From: Amycolatopsis sp. NBC_01480
GTDB lineage: Bacteria; Actinomycetota; Actinomycetes; Mycobacteriales; Pseudonocardiaceae
NCBI RefSeq assembly: GCF_036227205.1
Contig: NZ_CP109442.1
Coordinates: 5,456,001 to 5,520,000, forward strand
DNA: 64,000 bases
Direction: 5' to 3'
In this document: positions 1-7,219 of the stretch, piece after piece
How positions within the stretch are numbered: the stretch's first letter is position 1
Layout: each line of letters begins with the position of its first letter
Notes under the pieces: model-generated
What the model was told of the DNA's origin: nothing
What the model saw: the letters and a program-made list of their open reading frames with translations, nothing else
Database searches by the model: none
Program-made: the position numbers and the translations under genes

Positions 1-152
1 AGCTGCTCCTTCCCGCCGGGGAAGAAGTGGTACAACGAGCCGAACGGCGCGCCCGCCGCTTCGACGATCTGCTTCACGCCGGTGCCGGCGTAGCCGCCCT
101 GCCGGAACAGTTCGGCCCCGGCGGCCATGATGCGGTCCTTCGTCCCTGTCAC
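1..152 (-). CDS. TetR-family transcriptional regulator (N-terminal part, cut by window edge)
   Basis: The reverse strand from a GTG at 152 encodes a typical TetR DNA-binding start: an N-terminal TKDRIMAAGAELFRQ helix, then GYAGTGVKQIVEAAGAPFG and SLYHFFPGGKEQL, the helix-turn-helix with its usual YxxF recognition end. Only about 50 residues lie in the window; the ligand-binding domain is beyond base 1. The GTG overlaps the TGA of the upstream permease (GTGA), so the two are probably translationally coupled and cotranscribed with the urate operon. The inducer cannot be seen. Its place at the operon end suggests, but does not prove, a role in purine uptake or a neighbouring function. Confidence 0.8.
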   Translation of the reverse strand, partial: MTGTKDRIMAAGAELFRQGGYAGTGVKQIVEAAGAPFGSLYHFFPGGKEQ

Positions 153-1495
153 GAAACCGAGGATAGCTCTTTCGCGCTAGAGCGTTCTATCAAGCGCTCG
201 CCGAAGGCCAGGTTGAGCACCACGGCGGTGAGGCAGCCCGCGCTGATGCCCGAGTTGAGCACCACCTGGAGCGCGGCCGGGAAGCCCGAGTAGAAGTCCG
301 GCAGCGCGATCGGGATCAGGCCGATGCCCAGCGAAGCGGCGACGATCGCGACGTTGGCCGGGTGCTCGAACGACGCCTTCGCCAGCGTGCGCACCCCGCT
401 CACCGCGACGCTGCCGAACAGCACCAGCCCCGCCCCGCCGAGCACCGGCTGCGGCACCAGCGCGATGACCCCGCCGGTCACCGGCAGCACGCCGAGCACC
501 ACCAGCACCACGCCGCTGGCCGCGACGACGTACCGGCTCACCATGCGCGTCAACGAAACCAGCCCGATGTTCTGTGCGAACGCCGTGCACGCGAAGCCAC
601 CGAAGATCGTGCTGACCGCGGTGGCCAGCCCGTCCGCGCGGAGTCCGTCGGCGAGCGTCCGGCTGGTGGTCGGCCGCCCGACGATCTCGCCGAGCGCCAG
701 CAGGTCCGCGGTGCTCTCGGCCATCACCACGAGCATCACGATGGCCATCGAGACGATCGCCGCCACGTCGAACACCGGCGCCCCGAAGTGGAACGGCGTC
801 ACGATGCCGAACACCGGCGCCTGCTTCAGCGTCGAGGCGTCGACTTCGCCCAGCGGCCACGCCACGAGCGTGCCCGCGACCAGCCCGAGCAGTAGCGCGA
901 TCCGGCTCCAGAAGCCGGACAGGAAACGGGTGAAGACCAGCACCGCGAGCAAGGTGACGCCGGCCAGCAGCAGCCCGGACGGGCGCGCCGCCGGCCGTTG
1001 CGCCGAGATCCACTGCACGGCCACGGGCAGCAGCGAGACGCCGATCAGCGTGATCACCGTGCCGGTCACCACGGGTGGGAAGAACCGCGTCAGCTTCGAG
1101 AAGAACGGCGCCGCCAGCACCACGAAGAGACCGCCGACCAGCGTCGCGCCGTAGACCACGCCCAGCGCGCCGCCGGACTTGTGCTGCTCGGCGATCGCGA
1201 GGATCGGCGCGACGGAGGCGAACGTGACGCCGTTGACCAGCGGCAGCCGCGCGCCGAAGCGCCAGAGACCGAGGGTTTGGAGCAGGGTGGCCAGCCCCGC
1301 GGTGAACAGGGAGGCGCTGATCAGCAGGCTCAGCTGGCCGGGGCTGAGGCCGACAGCAGCGCCGATCACGAGCGGTGGGGCCACGACGCCGGCGTACATG
1401 GCCGCGACGTGCTGAATGCCGCCGAGCACGAGTTGCGGCAACGGCGGCCGCGCGTCGACGGGGTGTGGCGAGGGATGATCCGGGCTTTCGGACAT
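149..1495 (-). CDS. NCS2-family urate/xanthine permease
   Basis: A 448-residue polytopic inner-membrane protein of the nucleobase-cation symporter 2 (NAT) family, expected to import purine bases by proton symport. After a short Pro-rich cytoplasmic start come about 12-14 hydrophobic segments. The NAT signature is present as QNIGLVSLTRM about two thirds along, and the TM1 region keeps the GIQHVAAMYAGVV pattern. It sits 27 bases behind urate oxidase in the same operon, so urate or xanthine is a more likely substrate than uracil. That specificity is inferred from context, since family members share these motifs. Length is usual for the family. Confidence 0.9.
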   Translation of the reverse strand: MSESPDHPSPHPVDARPPLPQLVLGGIQHVAAMYAGVVAPPLVIGAAVGLSPGQLSLLISASLFTAGLATLLQTLGLWRFGARLPLVNGVTFASVAPILAIAEQHKSGGALGVVYGATLVGGLFVVLAAPFFSKLTRFFPPVVTGTVITLIGVSLLPVAVQWISAQRPAARPSGLLLAGVTLLAVLVFTRFLSGFWSRIALLLGLVAGTLVAWPLGEVDASTLKQAPVFGIVTPFHFGAPVFDVAAIVSMAIVMLVVMAESTADLLALGEIVGRPTTSRTLADGLRADGLATAVSTIFGGFACTAFAQNIGLVSLTRMVSRYVVAASGVVLVVLGVLPVTGGVIALVPQPVLGGAGLVLFGSVAVSGVRTLAKASFEHPANVAIVAASLGIGLIPIALPDFYSGFPAALQVVLNSGISAGCLTAVVLNLAFGERLIERSSAKELSSVS

Positions 1496-1522
1496 GCGCT
1501 CTCCCGGTGGGGACGGGGGGGG

Positions 1523-2413
1523 TTAGAGCACGGCTTCGGTCCAGGCCGGGCCGGGCTCTTCGGCTTCGTCGCGGACCACGGTGCCTTCGATGAGGCCGTA
1601 CGGTCGGTCGGCGGCGTAGAACACCTCGTTGTGGTTCTCGAGGCCGAACGGGCTCAGGTCGACGAGGAAATGGTGTTTGTTCGGCAGGGAAAGCCGGACC
1701 TCGGCGACGTCGGTCCGCGCGAGCAGCACGGCTTCGCCCATCGTGTACAGGGTCTGCTGCAACGAAAGGCTGTGTTTCGTGGCGAACGCCTCCAGCAGCG
1801 TCCGCCGGATCTCCTGGTGGCTCTTGGCCCAATCGATGTCGGTACTGCCCTGATAACGCCACCGCGCGGTGACGGCGGTGGCGAGGATCCGGTCGTCGGT
1901 CTCCGCCAGCGTGGTGTACTCCTCGCGGGGAAATCCGTGGAACTCCGAGCCGGTGGACTTCAGCACGGTCAGACCGTCCACACCGGACACCACCCAGGCG
2001 CGGCCGCCCTGCACCGTCACGGTGGTGGTGCGGCTTTCGCCGCCGGAGCGGCTGAACGCGTGGTCGTGCGGCGCGCCGCCGACCGGGATGCGCTCCCAGC
2101 CGTGCTCGGCGATGGTGATGCGCGCGGTGGTGATCTTCTCCTGGGTGTCCACGAACCGACGGCCCAGCCGCAGTGCGAAGTCCTCGATCTCGCCGACGTC
2201 CTGCTGCTTGGCGAACGCGTACACGGTGTTCTTCTGCGTGTCGGTGGCCAGCACGACGCTGTTGTCGCCGGTCAGGTGCGTCGCTTCGAGCTCGCCGCGC
2301 AGGGCGGTGGAGACGGTGAGGTCGCGCAGGTGGTGCACGGCGCCTTCGCGGCGCACGGTGACCAGCCGGACCTCGGCCTTGCCGTATTGGTTGGGGCCCA
2401 AGGAGATTCCCAT
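1523..2413 (-). CDS. pucL: urate oxidase (uricase)
   Basis: Cofactor-free urate oxidase converts urate, O2 and water to 5-hydroxyisourate and H2O2 in the cytoplasm. The 296-residue length is normal. It has two tunnelling-fold (T-fold) halves. Visible hallmarks are YGKAEVRLV near the start (the catalytic Lys region), GDNS..TDTQKNT with the catalytic Thr, the uricase signature VLKSTGSEFHGF, LPNKHHFLVDL, and the C-terminal LENHNEVFYAADRPYG with the Asn/His region of the active site. It lies 12 bases downstream of uraH and 27 bases upstream of the permease, so it belongs to one operon for the urate to allantoin steps. Confidence 0.96.
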   Translation of the reverse strand: MGISLGPNQYGKAEVRLVTVRREGAVHHLRDLTVSTALRGELEATHLTGDNSVVLATDTQKNTVYAFAKQQDVGEIEDFALRLGRRFVDTQEKITTARITIAEHGWERIPVGGAPHDHAFSRSGGESRTTTVTVQGGRAWVVSGVDGLTVLKSTGSEFHGFPREEYTTLAETDDRILATAVTARWRYQGSTDIDWAKSHQEIRRTLLEAFATKHSLSLQQTLYTMGEAVLLARTDVAEVRLSLPNKHHFLVDLSPFGLENHNEVFYAADRPYGLIEGTVVRDEAEEPGPAWTEAVL

Positions 2414-2425
2414 GCCAGGTTCCCT

Positions 2426-2743
2426 TCAGCTGCCACGGTAGGTCGAGTAGGCGAACGGGCTCAGCAGCACCGGCACGTGGTGGTGCGCGCTGCCGTCGGT
2501 GATCCGGAAGGCGAGGGTGACGTCGGGGAAGAACGCGTCCGGCCCGAGGTACGCGCCGGTGTCGAAGATCAGCCGGTAGACGCCGGGGGCCAGGGTTTCC
2601 GGGCCGAGGTCGCGGATGCGGCCGTCTTCGTCGGTCACGCCGTCGGCGATCGGTTTCCCGTCGCCGTGCTCGAACCGCACCGGGATGCCCGCGGCGGGCT
2701 TGCCGGCGGCGGTGTCGAGGACGTGCGTGGTCACGAGGCTCAT
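2426..2743 (-). CDS. uraH: 5-hydroxyisourate hydrolase (transthyretin-like)
   Basis: A 105-residue transthyretin-related HIU hydrolase that opens the ring of 5-hydroxyisourate to give OHCU. Diagnostic features are TTHVLDTAAGKPAAG at the N-terminus with the active-site His, the HHHVPVLLSPFAYSTYRGS end with the second His, and the family C-terminal YRGS tetrapeptide. It should form a tetramer with the active site at the dimer interface. The ATG overlaps the stop of uraD by four bases (ATGA), indicating coupled translation of consecutive pathway enzymes. Confidence 0.96.
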   Translation of the reverse strand: MSLVTTHVLDTAAGKPAAGIPVRFEHGDGKPIADGVTDEDGRIRDLGPETLAPGVYRLIFDTGAYLGPDAFFPDVTLAFRITDGSAHHHVPVLLSPFAYSTYRGS

Positions 2744-3225
2744 GCGGTCACCGCTTTCTGCAGGCGCAGCTGGGCGATCTTGGCCAGCTCGGCGCCCGCG
2801 ACGTCCAGTTCGGTCTCGGGGTCGTTGCCCAGCCGCGAGCGCAGGTTCGCGAGCAGCTCCGCACCGCTGCGTCCGGCGGCGCAGACCAGGAAGACGTGAC
2901 CGAACCGCTTCTCGTACTCGGCGTTCGCCGCGGCGAACTCGCCGGCATTGTCCACACCGGACTGTTCGCCCCGCGACCAGCCGGCGTCTTCCCCGGTGCC
3001 CTTGGGCTTCTCACCGATCCGCGGATGAGCGGCAATCGCGTCACGAACCTCGTCCCGCCGCAACGGCGTGGCGCCGGCGGCGGCCTCGAGCAACGCGTCG
3101 AACCGCGCGTACGGCCGCCCCCCGAGCACGGCGTCGACCCACCGCGGCACAGCCAGGCAGGCCGTCAGCGCCGGACGGACCTCGGCGGCTTCGGCAGTGT
3201 TGAACTCGGCGAGTGCGAGTGGCAA
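2740..3225 (-). CDS. uraD: 2-oxo-4-hydroxy-4-carboxy-5-ureidoimidazoline decarboxylase
   Basis: OHCU decarboxylase makes S-allantoin from the uraH product. The 161-residue protein carries the family motifs HPRIGEK (catalytic His) and SRGEQSGV (Glu and Arg), then an all-helical C-terminal half with FGHVFLVCAAGRSG. The start is a TTG at 3225, supported by a strong GAGGAG Shine-Dalgarno six bases upstream; no better ATG or GTG fits. It is the first enzyme gene of the minus-strand urate operon, 87 bases after the HTH regulator gene, with a palindrome in that gap. Confidence 0.94.
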   Translation of the reverse strand: MPLALAEFNTAEAAEVRPALTACLAVPRWVDAVLGGRPYARFDALLEAAAGATPLRRDEVRDAIAAHPRIGEKPKGTGEDAGWSRGEQSGVDNAGEFAAANAEYEKRFGHVFLVCAAGRSGAELLANLRSRLGNDPETELDVAGAELAKIAQLRLQKAVTA

Positions 3226-3288
3226 CGGGATCTCCTCACGGCGGGGGAGCAGGTAGTCAGCCGACCGTACGGTGCGGGTGGCTGGTCG

Positions 3289-3303
3289 TCAACATTTTGT
3301 TGA
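3289..3303. promoter_or_regulatory. palindromic operator candidate of the urate operon
   Basis: TCAACATTTTGTTGA is a 15-base dyad with perfect six-base arms (TCAACA / TGTTGA) around TTT. It lies in the 87-base gap between the HTH regulator stop and uraD, 64 bases upstream of the uraD start, in an AT-rich pocket of a very GC-rich region. Position and symmetry suit an operator for a dimeric repressor, perhaps the regulator encoded just upstream. The binding partner is inferred. Confidence 0.5.
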
Positions 3304-3312
3304 ACGTGCTGG

Positions 3313-3789
3313 TCAGTCGGCTTCACGGTTCAGATAGTTGTAAACCGTGAACCGAGTGACCCCCAGCGCCTCGGCGACCGCAGACACCGACTTCCGCAGG
3401 CTGAACGCCCCCCGCTCACGCAGCAACCGCACCGCGCGTTGCTTGTCCGGCCGCCCCAGATCGCCGAGTTTGGCCCCAAGCTCACGCTCCACGTCGGCGA
3501 TCAGGCGGGACAGGGCGCTGTTCAGTTCGACCGGAGGCGGCGGCTCGTTCTCGTCCGTGCGGCGCAGCTGCAGCGTCACCCGGGTTGCCCCGCCCTCCAG
3601 CGCCGCCTTCGCGATTGACGGGAGGGCCTGGACGAGCCGGTCGGCGTCACCGCGGGCGAGGGTGCCGAGGGGGCCGAAATCGGTGTCCAGACCGGCTTCC
3701 CTGGCCGCGTCCCGGGCGCGTAGGGCGTGCTCCGGCGGGGCGCCCTCGCCCTGGAAAGGTTCGCTGGTGAACTCCGCTTCTAGCTCCAC
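3313..3789 (-). CDS. HTH transcriptional regulator of the urate/allantoin cluster
   Basis: A 158-residue protein whose last 40 residues form a Fis/invertase-type helix-turn-helix (FSLRKSVSAVAEALGVTRFTVYNYLN). The N-terminal ~100 residues (beginning VELEAEFTSEPFQGEG) contain a small alpha/beta domain I cannot name with confidence, possibly ligand binding. The GTG at 3789 is chosen because conserved-looking sequence begins there. The frame is open much further upstream, but that part is Arg/Pro-rich and overlaps the divergent promoter and allB, so it is probably not coding. It lies between the divergent allantoin genes and the urate operon, the place of a pathway regulator. Confidence 0.75.
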   Translation of the reverse strand: MELEAEFTSEPFQGEGAPPEHALRARDAAREAGLDTDFGPLGTLARGDADRLVQALPSIAKAALEGGATRVTLQLRRTDENEPPPPVELNSALSRLIADVERELGAKLGDLGRPDKQRAVRLLRERGAFSLRKSVSAVAEALGVTRFTVYNYLNREAD

Positions 3790-3923
3790 GCGCTGACCGT
3801 AACGTGGACGGCGTGACGTTGACGAGGGACGAACACCGTGGTTAATCTCGGTTGGCGAAACAGACTTTCCGTAGCGTGAAATTGCCTGCCGGATTCCGGT
3901 GGGCGTGAGGAGTGTGCCCGCAG

Positions 3924-5255
3924 ATGGACCTCGTGGTGCGCGCCGCACGGGCGGTGACGGGGCAGGGAACCGAAGGCCCCGCGACGATCGGCGTCGACGC
4001 AGGCCGGATCGTCGCCGTGGAGCCGGGATTGGTGGACCTGTCCGGCGACACAGTCCTCGAGCTGGACGCGGACGAAGTCCTGCTGCCCGGCCTCGTGGAC
4101 ACCCACGTGCACGTGAACGACCCCGGCCGCGCCGAGTGGGAGGGCTTCGAGACGGCAACCCGCGCGGCCGCCGCCGGCGGGGTCACCACGATCGTGGACA
4201 TGCCGCTCAACAGCCTGCCGCCGACGGTCGACGTGGCCGCGCTGGAGGTCAAGCGCAAGGCGGCCGGCGGGCGCGTGCACGTCGACGTCGGCTTCTGGGG
4301 CGGCGCGATCCCCGGCAACACCGGCGACCTGCGCGAGCTGTACGACGCGGGGGTGTTCGGCTTCAAGTGCTTCCTGCTGCACTCCGGCGTCGACGAGTTC
4401 CCGCCGCTCGACGCCGCCGGGCTGGAAGGAGCACTGCGCGAGCTGGCCACGTTCGACGCGCTGATGATCGTGCACGCCGAGGACTCGCACGCGATCGAGT
4501 CGGCGCCCGATCCGCACGGCGAGAAGTACCGCGACTTCCTCGGCTCCCGGCCGCGCGGCGCGGAGAACCTGGCCATCACGCACGTGATCGAGGCGGCGCG
4601 CAAGACCGGCGCCCGCGCGCACGTGCTGCATCTGTCCTCTTCGGACGCATTGCCGCTGATCGCGTCCGCGCGGGCGGAGGGCTTGCCGCTTTCGGTCGAG
4701 ACCTGCCCGCATTACCTGAGCTTCACCGCGGAGGAGATCCGCGACGGCGCCACGCAGTTCAAGTGCTGCCCGCCGATCCGCGAGGCGGCCAACCGCGAAC
4801 TGCTCTGGCAGGGCCTCGCCGACGGGGTGATCGACACCATCGTCAGCGACCACTCGCCGTGCACGCCGGAGCTGAAACGCTTCGACACCGGTGACTTCGG
4901 CCTCGCCTGGGGCGGGATTTCCAGCCTGCAGCTGGGTTTGCCGGCGATCTGGACGCAGGCGCGCCAGCGGGGCTTCTCGCTCGCCGACGTCGTCCGCTGG
5001 ATGGCGGAGCGGCCCGCGGCGCAGGTGGGGATGACCCGCAAGGGCCACCTCGCCGTCGGCTACGACGCGGACTTCTGCGTGTTCGCGCCGGACGAGGCGT
5101 TTGTCGTGGACGTCGCGAAGCTCAAGCACCGCAACCCGGTGAGCGCGTACGACCAGCGGCCGCTCGCCGGGGTCGTGCGGAGCACCTGGCTGCGTGGTTC
5201 GCGGGTGACCGGTGACGAACCGCGTGGCGCACTGCTGACGAGGGGGAACTGCTGA
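3924..5255 (+). CDS. allB: allantoinase
   Basis: Allantoinase hydrolyses allantoin to allantoate. The 443-residue metal-dependent amidohydrolase shows the binuclear zinc centre: DTHVHVN (HxH), [11 protein letters not shown] with the Lys that is carboxylated, [19 protein letters not shown] and IVSDHSPC (final Asp). I choose ATG 3924, 11 bases after GAGGAG; the in-frame GTG at 3912 abuts the Shine-Dalgarno. It is transcribed divergently from the urate operon and followed one base later by allantoicase, so the two form an operon. Together with the minus-strand genes the cell can take urate to ureidoglycolate. Confidence 0.95.
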   Translation: MDLVVRAARAVTGQGTEGPATIGVDAGRIVAVEPGLVDLSGDTVLELDADEVLLPGLVDTHVHVNDPGRAEWEGFETATRAAAAGGVTTIVDMPLNSLPPTVDVAALEVKRKAAGGRVHVDVGFWGGAIPGNTGDLRELYDAGVFGFKCFLLHSGVDEFPPLDAAGLEGALRELATFDALMIVHAEDSHAIESAPDPHGEKYRDFLGSRPRGAENLAITHVIEAARKTGARAHVLHLSSSDALPLIASARAEGLPLSVETCPHYLSFTAEEIRDGATQFKCCPPIREAANRELLWQGLADGVIDTIVSDHSPCTPELKRFDTGDFGLAWGGISSLQLGLPAIWTQARQRGFSLADVVRWMAERPAAQVGMTRKGHLAVGYDADFCVFAPDEAFVVDVAKLKHRNPVSAYDQRPLAGVVRSTWLRGSRVTGDEPRGALLTRGNC

Positions 5256-5256
5256 A

Positions 5257-6279
5257 ATGGAGGAGAACGTGTCGGACGACCGTCCTGAGTGGACCGCCCA
5301 GCCGGACCTGGCCTCGCGCCGGTTCGGCGGCACGGTGATGTGGGCGAGTGACGAGCTGTTCGCCGAGAAGGAGAACCTCGTCAACCCGTGGAAGCCCGAG
5401 CACCGCGCCGAGACCTTCGGCCCGAAGGGGCAGGTCTACGACGGCTGGGAGACCCGGCGGCACCGCGAGCCCGGTGACGACCAGGCGGTGCTGCGGCTCG
5501 GCCTGGGCGGGGTGGTGTCCGGCGTCGTGGTGGACACGGCGTTCTTCAAGGGCAACTACCCGCCGTTCGTCTCGGTGGAGGCCACGGCGGTGCCGGGTTA
5601 CCCGAGCGCGGCCGAGCTGGCCGGGGCGGACTGGGAGGCGCTCGTCGACCGGGCGCCCGCGCTGGGGCACACGGAGAACTTCTACAAGGTGTCCTCGCCC
5701 AGGCGGTACACCCACGTCCGCCTGACGCAGCACCCGGACGGCGGCGTCGCGCGGCTGCGCGTGCACGGTTCGCCGGTGCCGGACCCGGCGTTGCTGGACC
5801 CGCGTTCGCTGGACCTGGCGGCGCTGGAGAACGGCGCGATCGTGACCGGCTGCAGCAACATGTTCTATTCGTCGCCGAACAACATGCTCTCGCCCGGTTT
5901 GGCCGCTCACCAGGCGGAGGGCTGGGAGACCGCCCGCCGCCGCGACGACGGAAACGACTGGGCCACGGTCCGGCTGGCCGGCGCCGGGATCGTCCGCTTC
6001 GTCGAGCTGGACAACAGCAACCTCAAGGGCAACGCGCCGGGCTGGGCGTCCGTGAGCGGCCGCTTGGACGAGGGGGAGTGGGTGCCGCTGCTGCCCCGCA
6101 CCCGCCTGCAGCCGGACACCCGCCACCGCTTCGCGCTGCCGGACGACGGTCCGCAGGTCACGGAGGTCCGCCTCGACATCTACCCGGACGGCGGGCTGGC
6201 GCGCCTGCGGCTGTTCGGCGAGCTGACCAAACGCGGCCGGGAAGCGGTGACCACGCGCTTCCAGGAAACCTCGGGCTGA
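5257..6279 (+). CDS. alc: allantoicase
   Basis: Allantoicase cleaves allantoate to urea and ureidoglycolate. The 340-residue protein is the usual tandem of two related jelly-roll domains. First domain: WASDELFAEKENLVNP, GWETRRHRE, DTAFFKGNYPPFVSVE and RYTHVRLTQHPDGGVARLRVHG. The second repeats the pattern as NMFYSSPNNMLSPG, GWETARRRDDGNDW, ELDNSNLKGNAPGWASV and DIYPDGGLARLRLFG. The start overlaps a GGAGGA stretch just behind allB, so translation is probably coupled. No ureidoglycolate lyase or urease gene is visible here. Confidence 0.95.
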   Translation: MEENVSDDRPEWTAQPDLASRRFGGTVMWASDELFAEKENLVNPWKPEHRAETFGPKGQVYDGWETRRHREPGDDQAVLRLGLGGVVSGVVVDTAFFKGNYPPFVSVEATAVPGYPSAAELAGADWEALVDRAPALGHTENFYKVSSPRRYTHVRLTQHPDGGVARLRVHGSPVPDPALLDPRSLDLAALENGAIVTGCSNMFYSSPNNMLSPGLAAHQAEGWETARRRDDGNDWATVRLAGAGIVRFVELDNSNLKGNAPGWASVSGRLDEGEWVPLLPRTRLQPDTRHRFALPDDGPQVTEVRLDIYPDGGLARLRLFGELTKRGREAVTTRFQETSG

Positions 6280-6298
6280 TCGCCGATCGCGGCCGCCG

Positions 6299-6360
6299 CC
6301 GCAGTGAGTGCAGCGGATGACGCTTTCGCTGCACTCACTGCGGGGAAAGCGTCATCCGCT
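6299..6360. repeat. two overlapping perfect inverted repeats (mutually exclusive hairpins)
   Basis: Directly after alc two long dyads interlock. One pairs 6299-6315 with 6327-6343 (17 base pairs, 11-base loop; core GCAGTGAGTGCAGCG). The other pairs 6312-6327 with 6345-6360 (16 base pairs; core AGCGGATGACGCTTT). The right arm of the first lies inside the loop of the second, so the RNA can form one or the other, or a pseudoknot. There is no U tract, so it is not a classic terminator, though it may end alc transcription. It looks like a dispersed intergenic repeat of this genus; that part is recollection, not shown here. Confidence 0.75.
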
Positions 6361-6361
6361 A

Positions 6362-6381
6362 CCTGCGGCAGCTGCCGCAGG
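6362..6381. terminator. 20-base perfect palindrome, probable terminator of the small minus-strand gene
   Basis: CCTGCGGCAGCTGCCGCAGG is fully self-complementary and begins seven bases beyond the stop codon of the small membrane protein gene (6388-6564, minus strand). With the adjacent double hairpin it separates two converging transcripts. No U run follows, as is common in high-GC actinobacteria. Confidence 0.5.
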
Positions 6382-6387
6382 CGCGGC

Positions 6388-6564
6388 TCACGGCCGCGCG
6401 CTGGGCCGGTTCAGGTAAGCCGAGAACGAAGACAGCAGGCAGGCCACCCCGACGATCGAGGTGACCCACCACGGCCCGCCGATCACCAGGTTCCACACGA
6501 ACGCCGCCGCCATCAGCACGGCGGCGATGATGTTCCTGATCTGCAGCCCGGAGGGTTTAGCCAT
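6388..6564 (-). CDS. small membrane protein, 58 residues
   Basis: A short gene read on the minus strand from an ATG at 6564 to a TGA at 6388. A GAGAGG Shine-Dalgarno lies about eight bases upstream. The protein starts MAKPSGLQIRN and has two hydrophobic helices (about residues 11-28 and 32-48) joined by GGPWW, ending SAYLNRPSARP. Third codon positions are almost all G or C, as in real genes here. I do not recognise a named family. It is probably an inner-membrane protein with both ends in the cytoplasm. Function is unknown and neighbours give no clue. Confidence 0.65.
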   Translation of the reverse strand: MAKPSGLQIRNIIAAVLMAAAFVWNLVIGGPWWVTSIVGVACLLSSFSAYLNRPSARP

Positions 6565-6594
6565 ACGGCCAGCCTCTCACGGCCCGGACCAGCG

Positions 6595-6680
6595 CCCAAT
6601 GTGGCGTTGGTTGCGCTGGACGCACCCAATGTGGAGTTGGTCGCTCCACCCTGCCCCGCCACCGCCCTCAATGGAGGCGC
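6595..6680. repeat. degenerate ~30-base tandem repeats
   Basis: Units beginning CCCAATGTGG start at 6595 and 6625, 30 bases apart, each followed by (C/A)GTTGGT and a GCGCT or CGCTCC end. A poorer third copy (CTCAATGGAGGCGCTCC) lies near 6668. Each unit has internal dyad symmetry (CCAA..TTGG). It lies between two minus-strand genes and shows no coding character. It resembles small intergenic repeats that are multicopy in such genomes. Confidence 0.6.
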
Positions 6681-6745
6681 TCCGCGCCCAGCCCTGATTC
6701 CACGCACCGAACGCCAGTTTCGGGCGCATCGGGCCCGGGGCCGCG

Positions 6746-7219
6746 TTACGGGGCCGACTGCCGCCGTGAGCTGATCACGCCCGTGTTGAAGCCCGCGAGG
6801 TGCAGGCCGCCGGCGAAGCGGGCGTGCTCGATCTTCACGCAGCGGTTCATCACGACGTCCAGACCGGCCGCGCGGGCGGTGTCGGCGACCGGCTCGTGCC
6901 AGAGACCCAGCTGGAGCCACAGGGTGCGGGCGCCGGCGTCGATCGCCTCGTCGGCCACCGACGGCAGGTCGTCGTGTTTGCGGAAGACACTGACCAGGTC
7001 GACGCCCGGCACGTCCTTCAGCGACGGGTACACCGGGCGCCCCAGCAGCGTGTCGAGGCGCGGGTTGACGAAGTTGACCTCGTACCGCGTCGACGACAGC
7101 AGGTACGTGGCCACGAAGTAGCTCGGGCGCGCAGGGTTCGCGGATGCGCCCACCACCGTCACCGAGCGCGTGCGGCCCAGCAGACGCCGCCGTTCAACGG
7201 CACCGACCTCGTACGTCAT
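6746..7219 (-). CDS. CoA-binding domain protein (YccU type)
   Basis: A 157-residue single-domain Rossmann-fold protein. After a short helix, SVTVVGASANPARPSYFV is the CoA-binding glycine motif, followed by YEVNFVNPRLDTLLGRPVYPSLKDVP, VDLVSVFRKHDD, and the C-terminal LWLQLGLWHE and MNRCVKIEHARF typical of the small stand-alone family. These proteins bind CoA in vitro and their cellular task is unsettled. The ATG at 7219 overlaps the stop of the sulfhydrylase gene (ATGA), so they are cotranscribed; the same pairing is often seen, which suggests a link to sulfur amino acid or acyl-CoA metabolism (inference). Confidence 0.88.
   Translation of the reverse strand: MTYEVGAVERRRLLGRTRSVTVVGASANPARPSYFVATYLLSSTRYEVNFVNPRLDTLLGRPVYPSLKDVPGVDLVSVFRKHDDLPSVADEAIDAGARTLWLQLGLWHEPVADTARAAGLDVVMNRCVKIEHARFAGGLHLAGFNTGVISSRRQSAP

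Noticed and set aside
177..1862. A 561-codon open frame antisense-overlapping permease and uricase
   Set aside because: It is Arg/Pro/Ala-rich, with no motif, and arises from the strong third-position GC of the real genes in the overlapping frame.
3790..4158. Upstream extension of the HTH regulator
   Set aside because: The open frame continues, but its sequence is basic low-complexity, overlaps the divergent allB promoter and coding start, and is not regulator-like; GTG 3789 is preferred.
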